From DASXHD01 sp038239005 (GTDB taxonomy: Bacteria > Myxococcota_A > Polyangia > Polyangiales > Polyangiaceae): a DNA stretch of 64,000 nucleotides. The first letter of the stretch is position 1. The number at the start of each line of letters is the position of its first letter. Of the stretch, positions 52,510-61,047 are shown piece by piece. The stretch spans positions 1 through 64,000 of the forward strand of contig JBBSFE010000001.1 in the NCBI GenBank assembly GCA_038239005.1. The letters are read 5' to 3'. Both the position numbers and the translations under genes were made by a program. The notes below the pieces were generated by a model. That model was given only the letters and a program-made list of their open reading frames with translations, was not told where the DNA came from and searched no databases.

Positions 52510-54040
52510 AGACCTCCCGACTATCGCGGTGGGCGACGAGTTTGTCGATTGTCGCGCCATCGACGAGTGTTCGGTCGCTGCGGCCGAGGCGATTCGCGCT
52601 GCGCGTCGCGATGAACCGAATCACCGCATACGGATCGCGGCTCGCAGCGACGAGGAGCGGAGCCTCCCAATCTTTGCCGGAGGCAGCGAGCGCGTCCGGA
52701 TCGCCGAATGCGTCGGCCCAAATCACGCGCTCCGCGGCGTCGGCCATCAAGAGACCGACTGCGCTCGCTGGAACATCGGTCGCGATGTCGCTTCGCGATC
52801 CCCGACGGGGGAAAAGCCGCGCGAGCTCCGCGCCTGCCCACGTGAGGGTGCGATCGAGATGACACAAGTTGCATGCGTTGGGCTTGGCGCCGTTCGCGAC
52901 GGGTGAGTCGATGCGGTGCGATCGAATCGCCGTGCGGAGCGCGTAGCTCGTCTTCGGCATATGGCACGCGACGCATGCGCTCCCGGATGACGACGGCGCG
53001 TGGTGCGTGTGGTTCGCGGGCATTTTGTGGCATGAAATGCATGCATCTTGCACGGTTCGATCGCGCCGAAGCTGGTCGTCCGGATCGCTCGCATGCATCG
53101 AGTGACACGACAGGCACGTGATTTTCCGATCGCCTTCGCCGCGTGCATAGCAAGCCGACAGCACGAGCGCGTTGTGCTCACGCCCGCCGACGCGCACCGT
53201 TCCGTCGGTCCAAAAAAGATTTCGCGCATCGGTGTCGAGCGCAACGCGGCCCGAGGCGAGCACTTCCGGTGTGAGGATGATGCGCGTGGCGTCGAGCGCA
53301 TCGCCCGGATGGAACGCGCCAGTGTATCCACGCGCGAGGAACGCCTCTTCGTCGCGCGGGAACGTGTACGCATGACACTGGCCGCACACGGCCGTCGAGC
53401 GGTCGGGCGCGAGCTTCTTCGGATTCACGATGTGCGGATCGCGATCGCCGCGCCAACGCAGAAGCGGATCTTGCTCGCGTGCTACGTGCGCGGCTCCCGG
53501 CCCATGACACGCTTCGCAGGCGATGCCGAGCTCGCCGACGGTCGCAAGCGCTGGACGATTGGGTCGCCCCGCTGTCGCGTGACACGCGATGCAGTTCGTC
53601 TCCCAGTGCACGTCTGCCTGCGGCGCATCGGGCGGCTCGAGGAACGCCTCGCTGCGCCCAATGATTCGGTGCTCGTCGAACGCATAGACGAACGGCGACA
53701 TGTGGAGCGCGCCGCTGTCGTCTGCCTTCCAGAAACCCTTCATGTGATGCGAGCCCGTCGTGATCGCGTAGGGCGCGGGAGCACGCTGGGTCATCGTGCG
53801 GTGGTAGGTGCGCGACCACGACGCATGCTGACTCGCATGGCACTTCGCGCATGCGTTCGAGCCGACGTAGTCGTCGTGTATGGCTTGCGGGCCGCGCACG
53901 CCGTCATGGTGACGCGGCCGCGCAAGCGCGACGCTCGCGGCAATCATCGCGACGATCAAAGCTGCGCGACCCGCGCGTGAGGCGCGCGTACGCCACACGA
54001 TGACGAGCACGACGAGCGCGAGCGCCGCGGCGAGCCACAT
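52496..54040 (-). CDS. Membrane-anchored octahaem cytochrome c
   Basis: The 514-residue product begins with two membrane helices (about 1-42) and carries eight C-x-x-C-H haem sites: CAKCH, CIACH, CEACH, CGQCH, CLSCH, CISCH, CVACH and CNLCH. The first part resembles the cytochrome c554/multihaem reductase group; the last 130 residues are haem-free and helical. It should pass electrons in the periplasm, but its donor and acceptor are not evident. The ATG at 54040 (GGAG 9 nt before) is preferred over a GTG at 54055. Confidence 0.87.
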   Translation of the reverse strand: MWLAAALALVVLVIVWRTRASRAGRAALIVAMIAASVALARPRHHDGVRGPQAIHDDYVGSNACAKCHASQHASWSRTYHRTMTQRAPAPYAITTGSHHMKGFWKADDSGALHMSPFVYAFDEHRIIGRSEAFLEPPDAPQADVHWETNCIACHATAGRPNRPALATVGELGIACEACHGPGAAHVAREQDPLLRWRGDRDPHIVNPKKLAPDRSTAVCGQCHAYTFPRDEEAFLARGYTGAFHPGDALDATRIILTPEVLASGRVALDTDARNLFWTDGTVRVGGREHNALVLSACYARGEGDRKITCLSCHSMHASDPDDQLRRDRTVQDACISCHKMPANHTHHAPSSSGSACVACHMPKTSYALRTAIRSHRIDSPVANGAKPNACNLCHLDRTLTWAGAELARLFPRRGSRSDIATDVPASAVGLLMADAAERVIWADAFGDPDALAASGKDWEAPLLVAASRDPYAVIRFIATRSANRLGRSDRTLVDGATIDKLVAHRDSREVYVAE

Positions 54041-54057
54041 CGACAAGAGCTCCACGC

Positions 54058-55701
54058 CTACGTTCCAAACCGCGCGATGCGCACCCGCGAACCGCCGGTG
54101 ATCGCCTCGACCACGTAGGGGCCGCCACTCGTTCCTACGACGGAAAATCGCGCCGTTTGCGCGCTGAATCGCCCGCGAATCGTGGCGTCAGACCCAACAA
54201 CGAGGCACTCGCCATGCTCGTCACGAAGAAGCGCTGAATCGCCGCACGTCTTCTCGATGCGCATACTGGGCCCGACGTAGAGCCGGGTTCGCTTTTCGCC
54301 GAGCACATGAAGCGCGTTGCGATCACGCATGAAGAGCGTGCCATCGCGCGCATCGAGGAGGCTCGCTGATTCGATGGGAATCGACTCGGCGACGGCTTTG
54401 CCCGTGCGCGGATCGATGGTGTCGGCCGACGCGAGATCGTAGACGAGCAAACCTTCGCGAGCCTTCGCGAGGTAGCGCGCGCCCGAGAGGTTGCGCGGAA
54501 TTTGAAAGCGCAGGGCGCCGTCGTCGCCGTAGCCGGAGAGCCCGCCTTTCACGTCGCGAAGGACGATGACGACGCCATCGCCGATACGAATCCACGACTG
54601 CGATTGAACGGCGAACGTGCGCTCGAAGACTTCGCCACGGCGCTCCCATCGCTCGACCGTATATGGCGGCTCCGACGTTTCGCACCAAAGGACCGAATCG
54701 CTTACGACCTCGATGAGTCGCTGTCCGCGCTCGCCGCGACTCTGCGCGATCATCTCGAACGATGCGTCGAATAGCGTGAGTGCCTGCTCGGCTCCGGTGT
54801 CGTCGACGCAGCCGGAGACGATCCAGCCGGCGCCCATTTTCTTGGGCGGGCACGGATACGTTTTCTGTGGAGCGAACGCCATGCGGATCGAAGTGACGCG
54901 CGGCGAATCGTGACGGCGAAATTCGACGTTCCTGGTCGGCGTGTCATCGTCCGGAACGAAGAGCCAATCGCCGCCTTCGAGATCGGTCACGGAGTAGCGC
55001 GTCGTGGATGGCGGATACGAAGTGACGTCGCCTGCGGCGTCGATGCGATGAATGCGATCGCCCACGCTGAACACGAAGGCGTCGCTCGTGTGCGATAGGA
55101 ATCCGATGGGCCCGGCCCATGCGCGCTCCGAGATGCCGCTCGCGTCGATGCGAATGGTCGCGTGGGTCGGTGCGGTCTGCACGATGACGAGCGAGCGCCC
55201 GAGCTCGTAGTGATCCTCGAGCGTCCGACCCGCGATCAGCATAGCGGCAGCGAACGCGAGAGGCGGCGCTGCGATCGGCACAGCAAGCACGCGCTCGCGA
55301 AGCATGTTCGCGGCTTCGGCCCAGAGCGCGTCCGGGTGCGCTGCGTCGAGCGCGAGCGAACGGTCAGCGTCCGTTGCGTTTGGCGTCACCGCGCGCAGCA
55401 CCGAAAGGAGCGCCGACGAAGTCTGCCAAATCGGACCTTGTGGCAACTTCATCGACACGAGGAGCTGCGCAGCCGCGTTCGCATCGTGGTCCACGAACGC
55501 GCGCTCGGCGAGATTGCGGTCGAGCTCCCAGTCCTCCACGAACTCCCATTTGCCGCCAACATCGGTTGCGAGCCACACCCACGCGCCGCACTTTCGGCAT
55601 CGCGCCCAATCTTCCGTGCTCTCGCTGCCGATGACTTCGAGGTCCGGGTGAATCGCGAGCCCGTCCGGGGCGCGTTTGGGGTGGGGGAGAGCGCAGCCCA
55701 T
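54058..55701 (-). CDS. Hypothetical beta-propeller-like protein
   Basis: The 547-residue protein has an N-terminal segment with C-R-K-C-G-A-W-V-W (about 34-42), possibly a half zinc site, a short hydrophobic patch near 140, and then about 360 residues of repeated strand pairs (for example S-V-G-D-R-I-H-R-I-D-A-A-G and R-D-V-K-G-G-L-S-G-Y-G-D-D-G) that look like propeller blades. No catalytic motif is seen. It lies 17 bp upstream of the octahaem cytochrome gene in the same direction, so it may be expressed with it. Confidence 0.58.
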   Translation of the reverse strand: MGCALPHPKRAPDGLAIHPDLEVIGSESTEDWARCRKCGAWVWLATDVGGKWEFVEDWELDRNLAERAFVDHDANAAAQLLVSMKLPQGPIWQTSSALLSVLRAVTPNATDADRSLALDAAHPDALWAEAANMLRERVLAVPIAAPPLAFAAAMLIAGRTLEDHYELGRSLVIVQTAPTHATIRIDASGISERAWAGPIGFLSHTSDAFVFSVGDRIHRIDAAGDVTSYPPSTTRYSVTDLEGGDWLFVPDDDTPTRNVEFRRHDSPRVTSIRMAFAPQKTYPCPPKKMGAGWIVSGCVDDTGAEQALTLFDASFEMIAQSRGERGQRLIEVVSDSVLWCETSEPPYTVERWERRGEVFERTFAVQSQSWIRIGDGVVIVLRDVKGGLSGYGDDGALRFQIPRNLSGARYLAKAREGLLVYDLASADTIDPRTGKAVAESIPIESASLLDARDGTLFMRDRNALHVLGEKRTRLYVGPSMRIEKTCGDSALLRDEHGECLVVGSDATIRGRFSAQTARFSVVGTSGGPYVVEAITGGSRVRIARFGT

Positions 55702-55753
55702 CGGTGCAACAACGCTAGCGCGCAAGCCGTTTGATGAGTACAAACGCGGAGAA

Positions 55754-56032
55754 ATGAGTCGCATTGTCCACTGCAAGAAGCTCGACAAGGATCTTCCCGG
55801 CCTCGAAAGGCCGCCCTACAAAAGCGAGCTCGGCAAACGCATCTTCGAGGAAGTCTCGAAAGAAGCGTGGGACATGTGGCTCAAGGATTCAGTGAAGTAC
55901 ATCAACACGTACCGCATCGACCTCGCCTCGCCCGAAGGTCAGAAGTTCATGTTCGAGCAGGCAGCGATCTACTTCAATTTCAAAGAGGGCGATCTCGCGC
56001 AGACCGCCTACACGCCCGCAGACAAAAAATGA
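55754..56032 (+). CDS. yggX: Fe(2+)-trafficking protein YggX
   Basis: The 92-residue protein is a clear YggX: M-S-R-I-V-H-C-K-K-L, L-G-K-R-I-F-E-E-V-S and W-M/W-L-x-D-S-V-K-Y-I-N. The single conserved Cys (residue 7) is present. YggX protects iron-sulfur clusters and passes on ferrous iron. It overlaps by ATGA with the gene for a large iron-sulfur flavoprotein, which suggests it serves the maturation of that enzyme. Divergent from the propeller-like gene across 52 bp. Confidence 0.93.
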   Translation: MSRIVHCKKLDKDLPGLERPPYKSELGKRIFEEVSKEAWDMWLKDSVKYINTYRIDLASPEGQKFMFEQAAIYFNFKEGDLAQTAYTPADKK

Positions 56033-59000
56033 GCCTCACCCTGGGTGTGCCAGGTTTTGCGTGGGAGGACACGTACTCGCCTGCCAAGCTCGCGGAGCTC
56101 GCGGCGGTGTTCGAAACGTTCTTCCGTGAACGCTCGCCCGAGGCGCACGCCAAGTTCGACGCGTACCGCCAATCCAAAGGCGACGGGATGACGCCCGAGG
56201 CGCAAAGCGATGCGCTGCTCGCCGCGGCTCCGCACTTTAGCGCGTTCCTCGTGAAGCTCTTCGGCATCGAAGCGGAGACGTCGCGCATCGTCGCTGACGT
56301 CGACGGGCGCGCCGCGCTCTGGAAGTTTCGTCACGAGTTCGTGAAGAAGCGCGTCCACGGAAAAGATTCGGGCAAAGCTTGGCGCGATGCGGGTTTCGAC
56401 TCCGCGCAGGCGAAGGCAACGGCATCGCTCGCGCTCGGGCCGCTCGAGAGCGACGAAGAGCTCGGCGTTGCGAAACGGACGCTCGTGCTCTTCGAAATCG
56501 ACGACGTCGCTCGCAAAGCAAAAAAGCACGGCGGCGCTCACTGGACGGACGAGCTCCACGCGCGCGCCAAACAAATCGCCGACACCGTTCGCGCGGGCGG
56601 TGTCGTCTCGGGCTCCGATGAAGACGTGATCGCGAAATCGCTCGACGCGATCGAAGTCGTCCTCGCCGAGCGTCGAAGCGATCATCACGACGACGCGCGC
56701 CGTTGGCCTTCGTTGCGTCATCCGCACGCGCTCGACTATCAAAACCTCGTTCAGATTCGTCGGCCCGATCCTGCGCTCCCCGAGCTCTTCGTCGGGCCGG
56801 ACGCCGAACGCCGCCAACGCCGCGACTTCAAGCTCACCGACAAACGCGGGAGCGCGCGCGAGGCCGAGCAAGAAGTCGACTACTGCCTCTACTGCCACGG
56901 CCGCGACAAAGACTCATGCAGCAAAGGCCTCCGCGAAAAAGACGGCGCGCTGAAGAAGAACCCTCTCGGGGTCGAGCTCCGTGGCTGTCCACTCGGCGAA
57001 AAAATCTCCGAGATGCACGTCATGCGACGCGAAGGCGACGTACTTGCCGCGCTCGCTCTCGTCACCGTCGACAACCCCATGTGCGCGGGCACGGGTCATC
57101 GCATCTGCAACGACTGCATGAAGGCGTGCGTCTTCCAGAAGCAGGAGCCGGTGAACATTCCGCAAGTCGAGACGCGCGTCTTGACCGAGGTGCTCTCGCT
57201 TCCGTGGGGCCTCGAGATTTACTTGCTGTTGATGCGGTTCAATCCGCTCTCGATTGAGCGGCCGCACATGCGTCCTTACAACGGGCGCAACGTGCTCGTC
57301 GTGGGTCTCGGCCCCGCGGGCTACACGCTCGTCCATCATCTCGCGGCCGAAGGTTTCGGCGTCGTCGCGATCGATGGGCTCAAGCTCGAGCCGCTGCCGG
57401 CAGCGCTCACGGGTACGCGCGATGCGCCACCCGAACCGATCCGCGACGCGATGTCGATCTACGGCCGCCTCGATGAGCGCATCTTGCTCGGGTTCGGCGG
57501 CGTCAGCGAATACGGCATCACCGTTCGTTGGGACAAAAACTTTCTCACGCTCGTTTATCTCTCGCTCGCACGGAGCCGGCACGTTCGCATGTACGGCGGC
57601 GTTCGCTTCGGCGGCACGGTGCTCCTCGAAGACGCATGGGAGCTCGGCTTCGATCACGTCGCCATTGCGGCGGGCGCGGGCAAACCGACGCTCATCGACA
57701 TCAAGAACAACCTCGCGCGTGGCATCCGCAAAGCGAGCGATTTCTTGATGGGGCTGCAACTCACGGGCGCCTACAAGCACACGTCGATCGCGAACCTCCA
57801 AGTGAGCTTGCCCGCAGTCGTCATCGGCGGCGGCCTCACCGCCATCGACACCGCCACCGAGCTCCTCGCGTACTACCTCGTGCAAATCGAGAAGACGGTT
57901 GAACGCTTCGAGCTCCTCGAAAAAAGCGGGGATATTGCACGCATCTTCGACGACGAGGAAATGCGGCAGGCGCAAGAGCACCTGGCTCACGGTCGCGAGC
58001 TTCGCGCGGAAAAAGAAGCGGCCAAGCGCGAAGGCCGCGTGCCGAACGTGCAGAAGCTTCTCGACAAATGGGGCGGCGTCACGCTCGTCTATCGAAAGAG
58101 CCTCCAAGAGTCGCCCGCGTATCGCCTCAATCACGAAGAGGTGATGAAGAGCCTCGAAGAAGGCGTGCGCTACGTCGAAAACCTCGCACCGACCGAAGCG
58201 GTTCTCGACGACAGCGGTCGCGTTCAAGCGATGCGCTTCGGCCGCCGCGACGGAACGAGCGTCGAGCTCCCCGCGCGAACGGTGTGCGTCGCCGCGGGCA
58301 CGAGCCCCAACATCGCCTACGAGCGCGAGCACCCCGCAACGTTCGAGCTCGACAAGCGCGGCCAATATTTCCGCGGCTACGAAGCCTTCCGCGACGACTC
58401 GGGCAAAGTCGTTCTGCGCCAAGCCGAGTCGACGAAGTCCGGCTTCTTCACGAGCTACTTGAAGGACGGCAAAACCGTCTCCTTCTACGGAGACAACCAT
58501 CCCTATTATGCAGGCAGCGTCGTCAAAGCGATGGCGAGCGCGAAGGATGGCTACTCGCACGTTGCCGAGATCCTTCCGCCGAAGCCCGGCGCGCGCGAGT
58601 CGGATCTCGCCGCGCTCTTCGCCAAGCTCGACGACGAGCTCGTCGCGAAAGTGCACGAGGTCAACCGACTCACGAGGACGATCGTCGAAGTCGTCGTTCG
58701 CGCACCCATGGCGGCGCGGAAATTCCATCCGGGGCAATTCTATCGATTGCAAAACTTCGAGTCGCACGCGCCGATCATCGGCGGCACGCGCCTCGCGATG
58801 GAGGGCCTCGCGCTCACGGGCGCGTGGGTCGACAAAGAACGCGGCCTCATGGGCACCATTGTCCTCGAAATGGGCTCGAGCTCACGCCTCTGCGCGATGC
58901 TCGAGCCGGGCGAGCCCGTCGTCGTGATGGGGCCCACTGGCGCACCTACCGAGATCGCCGAAAAAGAAACCGTGCTCCTCTGTGGCGGCGGTCTTGGCAA

Positions 59001-59616
59001 CGCCGTTCTCTTTTCGATCGCTCGCGCTTTCCGCGCGATGGGAAGCAAAGTCATTTACTTCGCGGGCTACAAAGACGGCTCTGACCTCTTCAAGCGCGAG
59101 GAAATCGAGCGCTTCACCGACCAAGTCATTTGGTCGACCGACAGCGGCAAAGAAATCGAAGCCCACCGCCCGCAAGATGCACACTTCCGCGGCAACATCG
59201 TGCAAGCGCTCGTGGCCTACTCGGCTGGCGAGCTCACGAAACCGATTGCGAAGCTCTCCGAGGTCAACCGCATCATCGCCATCGGAAGCGATCGCATGAT
59301 GAACGCCGTCCGCGAAGCGCGTCATGGCGTGCTCTTGCCGCTCCTCGACCCGCGCCACATCGCGATCGGCAGCATCAACTCGCCGATGCAATGCATGATG
59401 AAAGAAGTCTGCGCGCAGTGTCTCCAAAAACACGTCGACCCCAAGACGGGCAAAGAGACGGTCGTCTTCACGTGCTTCAACCAAGACCAGAACCTCGACA
59501 CGGTCGACTTCGGCCACCTCCGCCAGCGCCTCCGCTTGAACTCGATGCAAGAAAAACTCTCGAGCGCGTGGCTCGATCACTTGCTCAAAGAGAACCCGAA
59601 GCTGCTCCGGGTGTGA
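56029..59616 (+). CDS. Multidomain iron-sulfur flavoprotein oxidoreductase (GltD-like plus FNR/PyrK-like)
   Basis: The 1195-residue protein has an N-terminal region of unknown fold (about 1-280), Cys groups Y-C-L-Y-C-H (about 286), G-C-P-L-G and C-x6-C-x2-C-x3-C (about 353-366) as in Fe-S domains of GltD-type enzymes, then FAD (G-L-G-P-A-G, about 424) and NAD(P) (I-G-G-G-L-T-A, about 598) Rossmann folds. A ferredoxin-reductase module follows (H-P-G-Q-F-Y-R about 898, C-G-G-G-L-G-N about 983) and a last Cys set Q-C-x4-C-x2-C ... T-C (about 1121-1148) like the 2Fe-2S site of PyrK. It probably moves electrons between NAD(P)H and an unknown acceptor. Coupled to yggX. Confidence 0.82.
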   Translation: MSLTLGVPGFAWEDTYSPAKLAELAAVFETFFRERSPEAHAKFDAYRQSKGDGMTPEAQSDALLAAAPHFSAFLVKLFGIEAETSRIVADVDGRAALWKFRHEFVKKRVHGKDSGKAWRDAGFDSAQAKATASLALGPLESDEELGVAKRTLVLFEIDDVARKAKKHGGAHWTDELHARAKQIADTVRAGGVVSGSDEDVIAKSLDAIEVVLAERRSDHHDDARRWPSLRHPHALDYQNLVQIRRPDPALPELFVGPDAERRQRRDFKLTDKRGSAREAEQEVDYCLYCHGRDKDSCSKGLREKDGALKKNPLGVELRGCPLGEKISEMHVMRREGDVLAALALVTVDNPMCAGTGHRICNDCMKACVFQKQEPVNIPQVETRVLTEVLSLPWGLEIYLLLMRFNPLSIERPHMRPYNGRNVLVVGLGPAGYTLVHHLAAEGFGVVAIDGLKLEPLPAALTGTRDAPPEPIRDAMSIYGRLDERILLGFGGVSEYGITVRWDKNFLTLVYLSLARSRHVRMYGGVRFGGTVLLEDAWELGFDHVAIAAGAGKPTLIDIKNNLARGIRKASDFLMGLQLTGAYKHTSIANLQVSLPAVVIGGGLTAIDTATELLAYYLVQIEKTVERFELLEKSGDIARIFDDEEMRQAQEHLAHGRELRAEKEAAKREGRVPNVQKLLDKWGGVTLVYRKSLQESPAYRLNHEEVMKSLEEGVRYVENLAPTEAVLDDSGRVQAMRFGRRDGTSVELPARTVCVAAGTSPNIAYEREHPATFELDKRGQYFRGYEAFRDDSGKVVLRQAESTKSGFFTSYLKDGKTVSFYGDNHPYYAGSVVKAMASAKDGYSHVAEILPPKPGARESDLAALFAKLDDELVAKVHEVNRLTRTIVEVVVRAPMAARKFHPGQFYRLQNFESHAPIIGGTRLAMEGLALTGAWVDKERGLMGTIVLEMGSSSRLCAMLEPGEPVVVMGPTGAPTEIAEKETVLLCGGGLGNAVLFSIARAFRAMGSKVIYFAGYKDGSDLFKREEIERFTDQVIWSTDSGKEIEAHRPQDAHFRGNIVQALVAYSAGELTKPIAKLSEVNRIIAIGSDRMMNAVREARHGVLLPLLDPRHIAIGSINSPMQCMMKEVCAQCLQKHVDPKTGKETVVFTCFNQDQNLDTVDFGHLRQRLRLNSMQEKLSSAWLDHLLKENPKLLRV

Positions 59617-59689
59617 GTGAACCGCGTCCGGTCGGTCACGCCTGATGATGGAATGGGTGGCCCAAGGCGCGTCCGGGCGATCGCAGTGA

Positions 59690-59705
59690 CGCCTGAAAAC
59701 AGGCG
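59690..59705. other. Perfect hairpin after the flavoprotein gene
   Basis: CGCCTG-AAAA-CAGGCG is an exact 6-bp stem with an A4 loop, 74 bp after the flavoprotein stop. It has no T run, so it is at most a weak terminator. Confidence 0.35.
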
Positions 59706-59713
59706 ATTCAGCG

Positions 59714-59729
59714 TGGCATTGCGCGTGCA
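59714..59729 (+). promoter_or_regulatory. Sigma-54-like promoter before the MYXO-CTERM gene
   Basis: TGGCATTGCGCGTGCA keeps GG-N10-GC and 9 of 12 consensus positions. Transcription would begin near 59740, just before the GGGAGG Shine-Dalgarno at 59741-59746. Confidence 0.35.
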
Positions 59730-59751
59730 CTAGCGGGAGCGGGAGGTCTCT

Positions 59752-61029
59752 TTGCGCACCCTCAAGCTCACCTTCGCTCTTGTCGTCGTGGCCCTCGGTC
59801 TTTCGTGGGCGCCGCGCGCTCACGCGGGCCTCTCGGTCTACCACCTCTATGTCATTTGGCTTCAGGGCGAAGGCGAGGGAAACCAGAAGGACCTCGACGC
59901 GTTCGTCGACTGCCTTTTCCATCACTCGTCGTACGAAACGTATTGGGGCAGCAGCGTGCTCATCGACGAAGCGAGCTACGTCGTACCGAAGCCGACCGCG
60001 GCGCTCGGCGACGCGAGTCAGATTGGGCCATTCATCGATGGGCTGATCGCGGCGAAGAAAATCTCCGCTCCGCCTTCATACGGAACTCCGATCTACCAAG
60101 TGATGGTGGACCCGTACCAAACGAGCTGCTCGCTCGGAAACGGCACGGGTGGACGCAACGCGCCCGGCACCGTGCAAGGCAAACCTGCGGGCCTCATCAT
60201 CAACACGACCAACACGAAAGCATTTTGGCCTGCGCGCATTCCCGCGGCCGCCGAAACGCAGCTCACCGAGCACGAAGTTGCCGAGGTGATTGATGGTCTT
60301 CGCGGTGGCGATCGATGCTGCGGCGACTTTTGCTGCGAGGGGTGGTGCAACAACACTTCGTCGTGCGGAAATTTCTCCGGCCTCGAATGCCCGGGCGCGC
60401 CGGCAACGACGTTCACCGGATCGTCGGCGTGCGGCGACGTGAAAGGTTGGCTCGTGCAAACACTCGCGCACGGCGGCGCCACGACTTGCTACGGCTCGCC
60501 GACGTGTGACTTCAGTCTCGGAAAGGCGTGCGCGACCAACAGCGACAACATGCATGCGCCATGCGGCGTCGACGCCGATTGTTGCGCGGGGCTCAGCTGC
60601 CAAAAGTGGACGTACTCGGGCCACGCCGATGATCCGCCCAAGGACGTTTGCTGCAAGGCCATAGGCGCGACGTGCGCGTCGGGCACCGATTGCTGCGGCG
60701 GCATGAACTGCGACAACACCAATCACGTTTGCACGTGCGCTACAGCCGCGCAGTTTTGTGCGAACGACACCGATTGCTGCGACGGCCTCTCGTGCCAGAA
60801 CGCCGCGTGCGCGACGAAGCCACCTCCTCCTCCAGCCGACGCCGGGTCCGAGGCGGCCCCGCCTGCGCGCGAAGCCGGTGCCGATGCAGGCGCCGACGGC
60901 GGTGACGGCGAGCCGCCGCCCGGCGAAGGATGTAGCTGCCGCGAATCGTCTTCGAAGCCGCCCGCGGGCGCGTTCTTGCTGGCGCTCGTCGTCCTTGGTT
61001 CGTTGCGACGCCGTCGATCGGCCGTGTAA
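59752..61029 (+). CDS. Exported Cys-rich protein with HExxE motif and MYXO-CTERM anchor
   Basis: The 425-residue product has a signal peptide (1-25), a globular part with L-T-E-H-E-V-A-E-V (H174, E175, E178), about 26 Cys residues in toxin-like D-C-C-x-G-L-S-C repeats (about 275-355), a Pro/Asp/Ala-rich linker, and a C-terminal G-C-S-C, hydrophobic helix and R-R-R-R: a MYXO-CTERM sorting signal. HExxE resembles the metal-binding helix of a family of secreted proteins with an H-E-x-A-E-x-x-T-D-P motif; protease activity is only possible. TTG start supported by GGGAGG 5 nt before it. Confidence 0.82.
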   Translation: MRTLKLTFALVVVALGLSWAPRAHAGLSVYHLYVIWLQGEGEGNQKDLDAFVDCLFHHSSYETYWGSSVLIDEASYVVPKPTAALGDASQIGPFIDGLIAAKKISAPPSYGTPIYQVMVDPYQTSCSLGNGTGGRNAPGTVQGKPAGLIINTTNTKAFWPARIPAAAETQLTEHEVAEVIDGLRGGDRCCGDFCCEGWCNNTSSCGNFSGLECPGAPATTFTGSSACGDVKGWLVQTLAHGGATTCYGSPTCDFSLGKACATNSDNMHAPCGVDADCCAGLSCQKWTYSGHADDPPKDVCCKAIGATCASGTDCCGGMNCDNTNHVCTCATAAQFCANDTDCCDGLSCQNAACATKPPPPPADAGSEAAPPAREAGADAGADGGDGEPPPGEGCSCRESSSKPPAGAFLLALVVLGSLRRRRSAV

Positions 61030-61047
61030 GCTTACCCATCGCATCAC

